A model generated the notes under the pieces. That model was given only the letters and a program-made list of their open reading frames with translations. It was not told the DNA's origin and did not search any database. A DNA stretch of 64,000 nt. It comes from an uncultured Draconibacterium sp. (GTDB taxonomy: Bacteria; Bacteroidota; Bacteroidia; Bacteroidales; Prolixibacteraceae). Both the position numbers and the translations under genes were made by a program. Positions 17,058 through 25,596 of the stretch are shown piece after piece (position 1 is the stretch's first letter; every line of letters starts with the position of its first letter). Where the stretch lies: NCBI RefSeq assembly GCF_963674925.1, contig NZ_OY771647.1, forward strand, positions 2,619,501 to 2,683,500, given 5' to 3'.

Positions 17058-17666
17058 ATGAAAATGAAAAACAATACAGTCTATTTAATAATTGCTGGTT
17101 TAGTCTACTCTCTCTCTTTCGTGAGTTGTAATTCGGCAAAGAATAATAAAGAAATGAACTCAATATCAATTAAAGGGAACTCAATACAAAGCCCGTTTCA
17201 AGCAAAACCCGATGAATCCATTAATATGGAACAATTTAAGGCGCACTACAAAAAATTCCCTGAAAGGTGGAATACAACTTTCAAATTTCTAACAGAAACA
17301 GATTTGAAATCCCTGCCAATAGGCCGCATCGACTTATCCGATGATGTGTATGCTGCAGTTAGTGAATATGAAACAAAAAATCCTGAGGATGCCAAATTTG
17401 AATCGCATCAGAAGTACATCGATTTGCAGTACCTGATTTCGGGAGAAGAACAAATTGGGCTGACAAATGAGAAATCGATGCCGGTAAACCAAGCTTATTC
17501 AGAAGAAAAAGATATTACATTCTATAATTACAGCGGGGGCAAACTGTTGACAGCTGATCCATCGCGTTATTTCATCTTTTTTCCCAGCGATAAACACAGG
17601 CCTTGTATTAAAATCGGAGAAAAAGGAATGGTAAAAAAAGTAGTGATGAAAATAAAATCTGATTAG
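17058..17666 (+). CDS. YhcH/YjgK/YiaL (DUF386)-family protein, predicted lipoprotein
   Basis: A 202-residue protein. The C-terminal ~150 residues match the EbgC/YhcH cupin family: KYIDLQYLISGEEQIG, EKDITFYNY and FIFFPSDKHRPCI. Family members bind zinc and are linked to sialic acid, beta-galactoside and ketogulonate metabolism, perhaps as anomerases. What is odd is the N-terminus: MKMKNNTVYLIIAGLVYSLSFVSC is a textbook lipoprotein signal followed by a polar linker (about residues 25-50), whereas the family is normally cytoplasmic and about 150 residues long. The protein would therefore work in the periplasm or at the membrane. It follows the aldolase by 51 bp. The function is inferred from family membership only. 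Confidence 0.88.
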   Translation: MKMKNNTVYLIIAGLVYSLSFVSCNSAKNNKEMNSISIKGNSIQSPFQAKPDESINMEQFKAHYKKFPERWNTTFKFLTETDLKSLPIGRIDLSDDVYAAVSEYETKNPEDAKFESHQKYIDLQYLISGEEQIGLTNEKSMPVNQAYSEEKDITFYNYSGGKLLTADPSRYFIFFPSDKHRPCIKIGEKGMVKKVVMKIKSD

Positions 17667-17717
17667 TGCGATGTGTCGAAAAAAACTTAAGATTCGACAC
17701 GAATTAAATCAATTAAT

Positions 17718-19136
17718 ATGAAGAAAATACTGTTTTTTCTGCTGTTACTCCCGGAAATGCTTTTAGCGCAGTATTCACTACGCTTACCATCCATACTAAG
17801 CGACCACATGTTGCTTCAACAAAGTGCTGAGGTTAAGTTCTGGGGGTGGGCTGATCCGCGAACGACTGTAAAGATCGTCTCATCCTGGAGTAAGGATACA
17901 ATAATGGTAACAGCAAGTGAAAAAGCCAAATGGGAAACGACCGTTCAAACGCCGGCTGCCGGAGGACCCTACACTATTGATGTGTTTACAAAGAATAAAA
18001 GCATCACTATTCAGGACGTGATGATTGGCGAACTATGGCTGTGTTCGGGACAATCAAACATGGAATATAGTGCCATGCATGGTGTTATTGATGCGAAGGA
18101 GGAAATAACGGATTGTCAGAATAATAACATCCGGTTCTTTTTTGTAAAAAAAGCTACCGCCGAATACCCTCAGGACGACTGTTACGGATATTGGAAAGTG
18201 TGCAGTCCCGAAAGTATGCCCTGGTTTAGTTCTGTGGGATACTTCTTTGGAAAAAAACTTAACGAGGATCTGAATATTCCTATTGGATTAATTAATTCCA
18301 ACTGGGGAGGAACGCCAGTTGAAACATGGACTCCTCTTGATAAAATTGATAATCCGGAGAAGGTAAAAAAGGAAGCAAGTGGTTTGAAAAAAAGTACCGG
18401 GTGGGACAATACAATCAGTTCTACCTACAATGCGATGATACACCCAATACTTAAAATGAAGCTTGCTGGTGCCATCTGGTATCAGGGCGAGGCAAATTGC
18501 CCGAATGCATATTCTTACGCCGGGTCGCTGAGCCGAATGATTCGCGCCTGGAGAGAAAAATTTGAAACCAGTCTGCCATTTTATTACGTGCAAATTGCGC
18601 CTTATTTGAGGTACCCGATTCCTTACAGTGCTGCGCTTATTCGTGAGCAACAGGAAAAGGTCCAATCACTTGACAAAACAGGAATGGTTGTTATTTCCGA
18701 TTTGGTGGATGACCTGAATAACATTCATCCGAAATACAAAAAGGAAGTGGGGACCAGGTTGGCTGCTTATGCTTTGGCAGAAACCTATGGAAAGGAAACA
18801 ACGAAATACAAATTTGCCACACTGGCAAAACAGGAAATTGAGAAGAATCGAATCAGGGTTTATTTTAACAATGCTGAAAATGGTATCGTGTCTAAAGGTA
18901 AGGCAATTGAAGGATTGGAAATAGCTGGTTCTGATTTGGTTTTCCATCCTGCAAACGGAAAAATTGATTCCAAATCAAACACTTTACTTGTAGCAGCAAA
19001 GGAAGTAAAAGAACCACTTTATGTTCGTTATGAATTCAGTAATGGGGGTGTTGGGAACTTGTTCGATTCGTCAGGACTCCCGGTAGCACCTTTCAGAACG
19101 GATAATGTGGTGTTCGATTTGCAACAAAATAAATAA
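17718..19136 (+). CDS. Sialate O-acetylesterase-type SGNH esterase
   Basis: A 472-residue secreted protein (signal MKKILFFLLLLPEMLLAQ). An N-terminal beta domain (LPSILSDHMLLQQSAEVKFWGWA) precedes an SGNH hydrolase domain with nucleophile Ser110 in CSGQSNM, the oxyanion Asn and Gly in INSNWGGTPVE and WYQGEANC, and the Asp/His pair near DDLNNIHPKYK. RefSeq-style names call this family sialate O-acetylesterase, but in Bacteroidota PULs such enzymes commonly remove acetyl groups from plant or algal polysaccharides, and no sialidase is present here. It is co-directional, 51 bp after the YhcH gene and 7 bp before the alpha/beta hydrolase, so it is clearly in the same transcription unit. Confidence 0.9.
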   Translation: MKKILFFLLLLPEMLLAQYSLRLPSILSDHMLLQQSAEVKFWGWADPRTTVKIVSSWSKDTIMVTASEKAKWETTVQTPAAGGPYTIDVFTKNKSITIQDVMIGELWLCSGQSNMEYSAMHGVIDAKEEITDCQNNNIRFFFVKKATAEYPQDDCYGYWKVCSPESMPWFSSVGYFFGKKLNEDLNIPIGLINSNWGGTPVETWTPLDKIDNPEKVKKEASGLKKSTGWDNTISSTYNAMIHPILKMKLAGAIWYQGEANCPNAYSYAGSLSRMIRAWREKFETSLPFYYVQIAPYLRYPIPYSAALIREQQEKVQSLDKTGMVVISDLVDDLNNIHPKYKKEVGTRLAAYALAETYGKETTKYKFATLAKQEIEKNRIRVYFNNAENGIVSKGKAIEGLEIAGSDLVFHPANGKIDSKSNTLLVAAKEVKEPLYVRYEFSNGGVGNLFDSSGLPVAPFRTDNVVFDLQQNK

Positions 19137-19143
19137 TTGATTT

Positions 19144-20226
19144 ATGGTATTATTCAATAGCATCTTAAAGCACTTTTATATTAGTTTTCTGGTAGTGGTA
19201 TTGTTGCTCGTTTGTAAGATTTTGAATGCGCAGAATGCTGATAGTCAGGTGATATTTGCCAGTCGGCAATTGCCGGGCCAGGCTGATGTTAACGCAAAAC
19301 AAAACAAAGATAATACCAATACAGCTGGCGAAGTTAAAAGGATTCAGAAGAACACGAATGATCCGAAAATACTGCCGACTATTGCAAATCTACACTATGG
19401 ATCGCATGAACGGCAGGTTTTGGATTTTTACCAAGCGAATTCCAATAAACCAACACCGCTTGTAATTTGGATTCACGGTGGTGGCTGGGTGAGTGGCGAT
19501 AAAAAAAATGTGTATGGTTTGCAAAAATACCTCGAAGCCGGTATTTCGGTTATATCCATCAATTATCGTTACTCCTGGCAGGCTCAACTCGCAGGAGTTA
19601 TGCCGCCGGTAGAATGGCCGCTTGAAGATGCTGTTCGCGCCCTCCAATTTGCACGGAGCAAGGCAACGGAATGGAACATCGATAAAGAACGGATTGCGGC
19701 GAGTGGAAGCTCGGCCGGAGCAAGTTCCAGTTTGTACCTGGCTTTTCACGATGATATGGCCGATTCCGAGAGCAGTGATCCCATAGCACGAGAATCTACC
19801 CGGCTTTGGTGCGCCGGAGTTCGGCATCCGCAAACTTCGCTCGACCCGCAACAAATGATTGAGTGGACCCCAAACAGCAAATATGGGGGGCATGCCTTTG
19901 GTTTTATGGATCCCAATGATCTAAAATCAAGAGATACCCGTTTTGCCGAGTTTCTGGCGAAACGCGATTCGATCCTACCGTGGATAAAGATGTATTCTCC
20001 CTACGAACATGTGAGTAAAGATGATCCGCCAATATATATGCTTTACCGCTTTGCACCTGCTATTGGGATGGACCAGAAAGACCCAACTCACACGGCTAAT
20101 TTTGGTCTTAAACTTCAGGAACATTGTCAGGAAAAGGGAGTGGAGTGTGAGCTTGTTTACCCCGAAAAACCAAATGTAATTCACGAAGATTTTCCGGAAT
20201 TTATAATTGAAAAACTAAAAGAATAA
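19144..20226 (+). CDS. Alpha/beta hydrolase (BD-FAE-like carbohydrate esterase)
   Basis: A 360-residue protein with an N-terminal membrane/signal segment (FYISFLVVVLLLVCKILNAQ, about residues 11-30) and an alpha/beta hydrolase fold. HGGGWVSGDKKN is the oxyanion-hole HGGG motif and GSSAG the nucleophile elbow with Ser190; the His near the C-terminus is in IHEDFPEF. It resembles bifunctional acetyl/feruloyl esterases and dienelactone-hydrolase-like lipases found in PULs. With the SGNH esterase immediately upstream (7 bp), this module can strip two kinds of ester. The exact acyl group cannot be read from the sequence. Confidence 0.85.
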   Translation: MVLFNSILKHFYISFLVVVLLLVCKILNAQNADSQVIFASRQLPGQADVNAKQNKDNTNTAGEVKRIQKNTNDPKILPTIANLHYGSHERQVLDFYQANSNKPTPLVIWIHGGGWVSGDKKNVYGLQKYLEAGISVISINYRYSWQAQLAGVMPPVEWPLEDAVRALQFARSKATEWNIDKERIAASGSSAGASSSLYLAFHDDMADSESSDPIARESTRLWCAGVRHPQTSLDPQQMIEWTPNSKYGGHAFGFMDPNDLKSRDTRFAEFLAKRDSILPWIKMYSPYEHVSKDDPPIYMLYRFAPAIGMDQKDPTHTANFGLKLQEHCQEKGVECELVYPEKPNVIHEDFPEFIIEKLKE

Positions 20227-20253
20227 ATCAGTACCAACTTTTAAAAACGAAAC

Positions 20254-21726
20254 ATGAACTTCATTGATATTGTAATATTTATAGCTTATTTATTGGGAGT
20301 AGTAATATTCGGTAGCTCCTTTTACCGTAAAAATAAATCATCTACATCGTTTACGGTTGGTAACAACAACATCCCTACCTGGGTCATATCCATGTCGATT
20401 TTTGCCACTTTTGTAAGTAGCATAAGTTATTTGGCGCTTCCCGGACAAGCCTACCTAACCAACTGGAATGTTTTTGTTTTTAGCCTTTCCATTCCGTTTG
20501 CAACACTTTTGGCCGTTCGCTTTTTTGTTCCGCTTTACCGGTCGGTCAATAGTCCCTCAGCTTATACTTATCTTGAAAACAGATTTGGACCGTGGGCAAA
20601 AATATATGTATCTGCAATGTATCTTCTTACGCAATTGATGCGGGCAGGAACCATTCTTTTCCTGCTGGCTCTAACCGTAAATGTAATAACAGGTTGGAGC
20701 ATCGTTGTAGTTATTATTATTACCGGATTAAGTGTGATGATTTATTCCTTACTTGGAGGAATTCAGGCTGTAGTTTGGACCGACGCCATCCAGGGAATTA
20801 TTTTGGTGCTGGGAGCACTGGTCTGTGCCGGATTATTGCTGTTCTCAATGCCCGAGGGACCCGGCCAGTTCTTTTCAATTGCCATGGAGCATCACAAATT
20901 TAGTTTGGGGAGTTTTAAACTCGAACTCACCAGTTCAACATTTTGGGTGGTGCTGATCTACGGTCTTTTTATTAATGTGCAGAATTATGGCATCGACCAA
21001 AATTACATTCAGCGCTACATGACCGCCAGCTCGGAGAAGGAAGCTAAAAAATCAGCACTTTTTGGAGGGCTGCTTTACGTGCCCGTTTCATTGTTGTTTT
21101 TATTTATTGGTACAGCGCTGTTTACTTATTATACAGCCAACCCGGGACTTTTACCGGCAGATATACCAGCCGATAAGGTATTCCCGTATTTTATTGTGAA
21201 CGGCCTGCCAACGGGTCTAACCGGGTTACTTATTGCATCGGTATTTGCAGCCGGAATGAGTACCATTTCTACCAGCGTAAACAGTTCGGCAACCGTAATC
21301 TTAAACGACTATTTTAAGCTTTCATCGAAAGACAAAGACAACGATAAAAAGTCGATGCGGATATTGTACAGTTCATCGTTTTTATTCAGTGTGTTGAGCA
21401 TCGGCATTGCCATTGCCATGATTAATGTGCAAAGTGCGCTGGAAGCCTGGTGGAAACTGGCATCTATTTTCAGTGGAGGCATGTTGGGATTGTTCCTATT
21501 GGGATATTTCTCCAAAAAAGTAAAAAGTAAAGCAGCCGTTATTGGGGTGATCGCCGGGGTTATTATTATCGGATGGATGAGTTTATCGCCATTGTTTTTT
21601 ACAAGCGATACACTACAACCGTACGCCAGTCCTTTCCACAGTTATTTATCCATTGTGTTTGGTACTACCGCCATATTTATAGTAGGATTCCTGGTTGGAG
21701 CAATAATGAGCAAATCAAAAAAATAG
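20254..21726 (+). CDS. Sodium:solute symporter (SSS family)
   Basis: A 490-residue integral membrane protein with about 13 hydrophobic segments and SSS-family signatures: YLLGVVIFGSSFYRKNKSS, NNIPTWVISMSIFATFVSSISYLALPG, NYGIDQNYIQRYMTASSEKEAKKSALFGGL and FAAGMSTISTSVNSSATVILNDYF. It would import a sugar, sugar acid or similar small solute with sodium across the inner membrane. Its place between the esterases and the rhamnosidase, and downstream of a class I aldolase, suggests it carries the monosaccharide released outside the cytoplasm to the aldolase. No predicted substrate-specific residue can be named with confidence. Confidence 0.93.
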   Translation: MNFIDIVIFIAYLLGVVIFGSSFYRKNKSSTSFTVGNNNIPTWVISMSIFATFVSSISYLALPGQAYLTNWNVFVFSLSIPFATLLAVRFFVPLYRSVNSPSAYTYLENRFGPWAKIYVSAMYLLTQLMRAGTILFLLALTVNVITGWSIVVVIIITGLSVMIYSLLGGIQAVVWTDAIQGIILVLGALVCAGLLLFSMPEGPGQFFSIAMEHHKFSLGSFKLELTSSTFWVVLIYGLFINVQNYGIDQNYIQRYMTASSEKEAKKSALFGGLLYVPVSLLFLFIGTALFTYYTANPGLLPADIPADKVFPYFIVNGLPTGLTGLLIASVFAAGMSTISTSVNSSATVILNDYFKLSSKDKDNDKKSMRILYSSSFLFSVLSIGIAIAMINVQSALEAWWKLASIFSGGMLGLFLLGYFSKKVKSKAAVIGVIAGVIIIGWMSLSPLFFTSDTLQPYASPFHSYLSIVFGTTAIFIVGFLVGAIMSKSKK

Positions 21727-21746
21727 AATTATAAAACGTGCAGGAA

Positions 21747-24700
21747 ATGAAACGCCGACAATTTTTAAAAACCTCAGCAGCAGCCGGATTGGTAACAATG
21801 ATTACTCCCTCTGGTTTGCTTTATTCGTGTAAACAAAACCTTAGTGACACTTTCGGTGGAACATTTCTGAATCCTCCGGCATCGGCAAAACCTTTCACGT
21901 GGTGGCACTGGATCAATGGTTTTATAAGTAAAGATGGCATCACCCGCGATCTGGAGGCCATGGCTGAAGTAGGAATTGGTGGCGTTCAGGCTTTTTCTGC
22001 CTACATGGACATGCCGCATGGAGAAGCCGATTATTTAAGTCCTTTGTGGATTGAGTTGATGCAACATGCTGGCGAAGAATGTTTGAGACTTGGGCTTGAG
22101 TTTGACATACACAATTGTATGGGCTGGAGCTCAAGCGGCGGCAGCTGGATTCCTCCCGAGCTTTCGATGCAAGAGGTGGTGTGGAGCGAGGCTTTTGTTG
22201 AAGGTGGTAAAACGGTGAAAGTTCAATTAAAACAGCCATTTAAAAGAATGGACTATTACCGCGATTCAATGGTTGTGGCTTTCCCTTCTGTTTCAACTTC
22301 CGAAACGATTAATAATTGGGAACGAAAAGCGAATTATCCCAATGCAGGTTTTCATCCTCAAATTGAGTTGGATACACAGAGTAATAATGGCAAAATTTCA
22401 GCATCGGCGATAAATCCGGAAGAGGTAATTGATGTTAACCAATTTATGGATGAAAAGGGGATGCTGAATTGGGAAGCTCCGGCAGGCCACTGGACCATCA
22501 TACGCTTTGGGCATACCACCACGGGAGTTAAAAACCGTCCATCATCCGGTAACGGACAAGGTCTTGAGGTGGATAAATTTAGCAGCGAAGCACTCGATTT
22601 CCATTTCAATTATATGATGGATAAATTGATGCCGGTTTTAAAACCGTTAGCCGGTGATGGGAAGTTGGGCATGTTAATCGACAGCTACGAGGTTAACCTA
22701 CAGAACTGGACCCAAAATATGCCACAGGAATTTGAAAACAGAAGCGCTTACGAGATTTATAAATTTATGCCGGTACTCGCGGGAAGAATAGTTGGCGACA
22801 CCAATACTTCGGAACGCTTTCTTTGGGATTTTCGAAAAACATGTGCCGATTTAATGGCTCAAAACTACTACGACCGTTTTGTGGAGCTTTGCAAGCAAAA
22901 CAACATTATTTCCTCAACTGAACCATACAACAAAGGACCATTTGAAGAGATGCGCGCCGGTGAAAAGATGGATGTGAATTTGGGGGAATTCTGGCTGAAA
23001 ACCGGGCATTTTTCCCATTCCGTAAAAGTAGCCGCTTCCATACAAAGTATGAACGGTAAAAAAATAGTAGGCGCCGAGGCGTTTACCGGCAGGCCCTTTT
23101 ATTCCAAATGGCAGGAATATCCCTTCTCGATGAAAACACAGGGCGATTTTATGTATACACTGGGGTTAAACCGCTTTATCTTTCATCGTTACGCCCATCA
23201 ACCGCATCCTACAGCCGTGCCCGGAATGACCATGGGACAGTGGGGCTTTTATTTCGAACGCACCAATACCTGGTTTTACCAGGGAAAAAAATGGCTGGAT
23301 TACGCCACGCGCTGTCAGTATTTACTGCAACAGGGAACTTTTGCTGGCGACGTCATGTGTTTCACAGGCGAAGAAGCTCCTGGAGATGATATTACAATGG
23401 GTGCCTTGTATCCCGAATTACCGTCGGGTTACGATTTTCAGTTTGCCAACAGAGATATTCTGCTTACAAAAGTGACTGTTAAAGACGGACAAATTACCTT
23501 GCCCGATGGGTTGAGTTTTAAATTATTGCTCTTGCCCGATAAAGATTTTCTAACACTGGAACTTGCCCGTAAATTGAAAGAGCTGGTTTTACAGGGAATG
23601 ATTTTGGTGGGCCCCCGTCCGAAGACCGTCCCCTCGTTAAGGGATTTCTCAAACAGCGAAACCGAATTTAAATCGATTGTTGAAGAATTATGGGGCGCTG
23701 AAACAAAATCACCTGTTGACAGAAAAGTGGGCACGGGGCGTGTATTTAGTAACATGCCGCTTAAACAGGTATTTCAAAATCTAAACCTAAAACCTGATTT
23801 TGAATTCAGCTCCAAATCGGGTGATGCGCCCATTAATTACATCCACCGTAAACTGGCAGACGGGCACTTGTACTTTGTTGCCAACCGCCGTAGATTTAAC
23901 GAAGAGTTGGTTTGCAGTTTCAGGCTCGAAGGTTATCAGCCTGAGTTGTGGGATGCGAACACCGGAGAGCGTAAGCCGGTTGCTGTTTATTCTGAAGAAA
24001 AAGGTAGTACAACTCTTCCTTTGCAGCTTGAACCCGGAGGTTCTGTGTTTGTGGTTTTCAAGAAGAATAATTTGGCAAAGCGGCTGCTTTCAGTTTCAAA
24101 AAATGGCGAAACACTTTTAAGTACATCACATTTTTCCGGGAGCAGTAAGAAAGTAAGTAATCAAATAAGCAATAATTTTTCGGTGAGCCTGTGGGTAAAA
24201 CCCGAAACCGATGAGGTAATACCCGATGATTTAGGGAGGTATGTGGAAACAACCCGCTACACTTCAAGTTACCCGGTATTTGCGCCTTCAGGCAGGCAAC
24301 TGTTTGGCGAAGGGCATGCCACTTTTGTGTTATTGGCTGCCCGAAATGGTGTGACTGTATTTGAAAAAGAAGATGAGAATTTGACGGCCGTTTTGATTGC
24401 CCGAATGCCCATTTCATCATGGACCCATTTTGCAGTGGTGTACCGCGATGGCCAACCTTCGCTTTATGTAAACGGTAAGTTCATCAAACAGGGTGAAAAA
24501 TCGGCATTCGTTGTGCACCCTGTAATTGTTGACTACCAAAACAACGACAAATTGTTTTACTACGATGGCGATATTACACCCCCAACCGTATTTGATTATC
24601 CAATATCGCAGCCGGAAATAGAAGACCAATTTGAGGCCGGCGTTTCGATTGAAAAAAGCAACAAAACCGTTGAAGCAACATCCGGCGAAGAACCCGGCTT

Positions 24701-25370
24701 GTTATTCTGGGAGAATGGTGAATATCAGTTGCAGTCCACTTCCGGCGAAACATCAAAAATAGTTGTTGATGAAGTAAGCGATCCCCTTGAATTAAGTGGT
24801 GAGTGGACCATAAGTTTTCAGAAAGACCGAGGCGCACCCGGTCAAATTGTTTTACCGGAGCTCAAATCGTTGCACACTCACTCTGACGACGGAGTAAAAT
24901 ATTTTTCAGGTACAGCTACCTATTTTAAAAGCTTTGTCGCTGACCCCTCATTAATTACAAATCAAAAAAGGGTATATCTCGATTTGGGCAGGATTGCAGT
25001 AATTGCTGAAGCAGTGCTCAACGGAAAAGAACTGGGTATTGTGTGGAAACCTCCTTATCGGTACGATATTACTGAGATTATAAAGGAAGGTACAAACGAA
25101 CTACAGATAAAGGTTACCAACCAATGGCCCAACAGGCTAATTGGCGACGAACATTTGCCGGAAGAGAACGAGTTCAAGAAATACGGTCCCAAAGGTTCGG
25201 GAATTGTCGATTTTCCCGACTGGTTCAGACAAGGCCAGCCAAAACCTGCCGGTGGACGGGTGGCCTTTGCAACCTGGCGGCATTTCGATAAAGACTCGCC
25301 GCTTCTGGAATCCGGACTGATTGGGCCGGTGGAAATTTGCAATGCGGTAGTGAAAAAACTAAGGACATAA
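21747..25370 (+). CDS. GH106-type alpha-L-rhamnosidase with LamG-like insert
   Basis: A 1207-residue exported protein. The ATG at 21747 is preferred over a GTG at 21738 because it gives a Tat-like MKRRQFLKTSAAAG signal; LLYSC suggests possible lipidation. The first ~780 residues match GH106 alpha-L-rhamnosidases: FTWWHWINGFISKDGITRDLEAMAEVGIGG, DIHNCMGWSSSGGSWI and VGAEAFTG. Residues about 800-960 form a LamG/concanavalin-like domain (NNFSVSLWVKPETDE, WTHFAVVYRDGQPSLYVNG). Residues about 1015-1150 form a galactose-binding-like domain (YLDLGRIAVIAEAVLNGKELGIVWKPPYR, the usual GH106 end). The LamG segment splits the normal architecture and may target the enzyme. It is the last gene of the LacI module, 20 bp after the symporter, and removes terminal rhamnose. 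Confidence 0.87.
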   Translation: MKRRQFLKTSAAAGLVTMITPSGLLYSCKQNLSDTFGGTFLNPPASAKPFTWWHWINGFISKDGITRDLEAMAEVGIGGVQAFSAYMDMPHGEADYLSPLWIELMQHAGEECLRLGLEFDIHNCMGWSSSGGSWIPPELSMQEVVWSEAFVEGGKTVKVQLKQPFKRMDYYRDSMVVAFPSVSTSETINNWERKANYPNAGFHPQIELDTQSNNGKISASAINPEEVIDVNQFMDEKGMLNWEAPAGHWTIIRFGHTTTGVKNRPSSGNGQGLEVDKFSSEALDFHFNYMMDKLMPVLKPLAGDGKLGMLIDSYEVNLQNWTQNMPQEFENRSAYEIYKFMPVLAGRIVGDTNTSERFLWDFRKTCADLMAQNYYDRFVELCKQNNIISSTEPYNKGPFEEMRAGEKMDVNLGEFWLKTGHFSHSVKVAASIQSMNGKKIVGAEAFTGRPFYSKWQEYPFSMKTQGDFMYTLGLNRFIFHRYAHQPHPTAVPGMTMGQWGFYFERTNTWFYQGKKWLDYATRCQYLLQQGTFAGDVMCFTGEEAPGDDITMGALYPELPSGYDFQFANRDILLTKVTVKDGQITLPDGLSFKLLLLPDKDFLTLELARKLKELVLQGMILVGPRPKTVPSLRDFSNSETEFKSIVEELWGAETKSPVDRKVGTGRVFSNMPLKQVFQNLNLKPDFEFSSKSGDAPINYIHRKLADGHLYFVANRRRFNEELVCSFRLEGYQPELWDANTGERKPVAVYSEEKGSTTLPLQLEPGGSVFVVFKKNNLAKRLLSVSKNGETLLSTSHFSGSSKKVSNQISNNFSVSLWVKPETDEVIPDDLGRYVETTRYTSSYPVFAPSGRQLFGEGHATFVLLAARNGVTVFEKEDENLTAVLIARMPISSWTHFAVVYRDGQPSLYVNGKFIKQGEKSAFVVHPVIVDYQNNDKLFYYDGDITPPTVFDYPISQPEIEDQFEAGVSIEKSNKTVEATSGEEPGLLFWENGEYQLQSTSGETSKIVVDEVSDPLELSGEWTISFQKDRGAPGQIVLPELKSLHTHSDDGVKYFSGTATYFKSFVADPSLITNQKRVYLDLGRIAVIAEAVLNGKELGIVWKPPYRYDITEIIKEGTNELQIKVTNQWPNRLIGDEHLPEENEFKKYGPKGSGIVDFPDWFRQGQPKPAGGRVAFATWRHFDKDSPLLESGLIGPVEICNAVVKKLRT

Positions 25371-25596
25371 ATTTTCATTTTCGTAATGAAAACAAAACTC
25401 AATGAATTGAAAACAGGTATTAAACAAAATGAGTAAGATGAGTTCCATCCGACAAATAAAAAACAAATAATTAAAGGAAGGGGAAATCTTTCAATAATTA
25501 ATAAGATAACATTATTTCCTAAATGGAGTGTTAGATTATTGAAGGATATAAAGCAAAAGGATCTAATATTATTGACTGTCAACTAAAGTTTTAATT
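25371..25596. other. Intergenic with long imperfect hairpin before the HTCS gene
   Basis: No gene seen. ATCTTTCAATAAT (25486-25498) pairs with ATTATTGAAGGAT (25535-25547) around a ~36-nt AT-rich loop. It could end the LacI operon or lie in the HTCS leader; there is no clear T-tract, so it is not called a terminator. Confidence 0.4.

Noticed and set aside
16080..19136. Sialic acid utilisation operon
   Set aside because: The aldolase, YhcH-type and 'sialate esterase' genes suggest it, but no sialidase, ManNAc epimerase, kinase or deaminase is present, and the neighbouring glycosidase is a rhamnosidase.
19390..19893. 167-codon - strand frame inside the alpha/beta hydrolase gene
   Set aside because: The sense strand has clear HGGG and GSSAG motifs; the antisense frame has none.
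25055..25582. 175-codon - strand frame at the end of the rhamnosidase gene
   Set aside because: Most of it is opposite GH106 coding sequence, and the N-terminal part lies in an AT-rich spacer; no family features.
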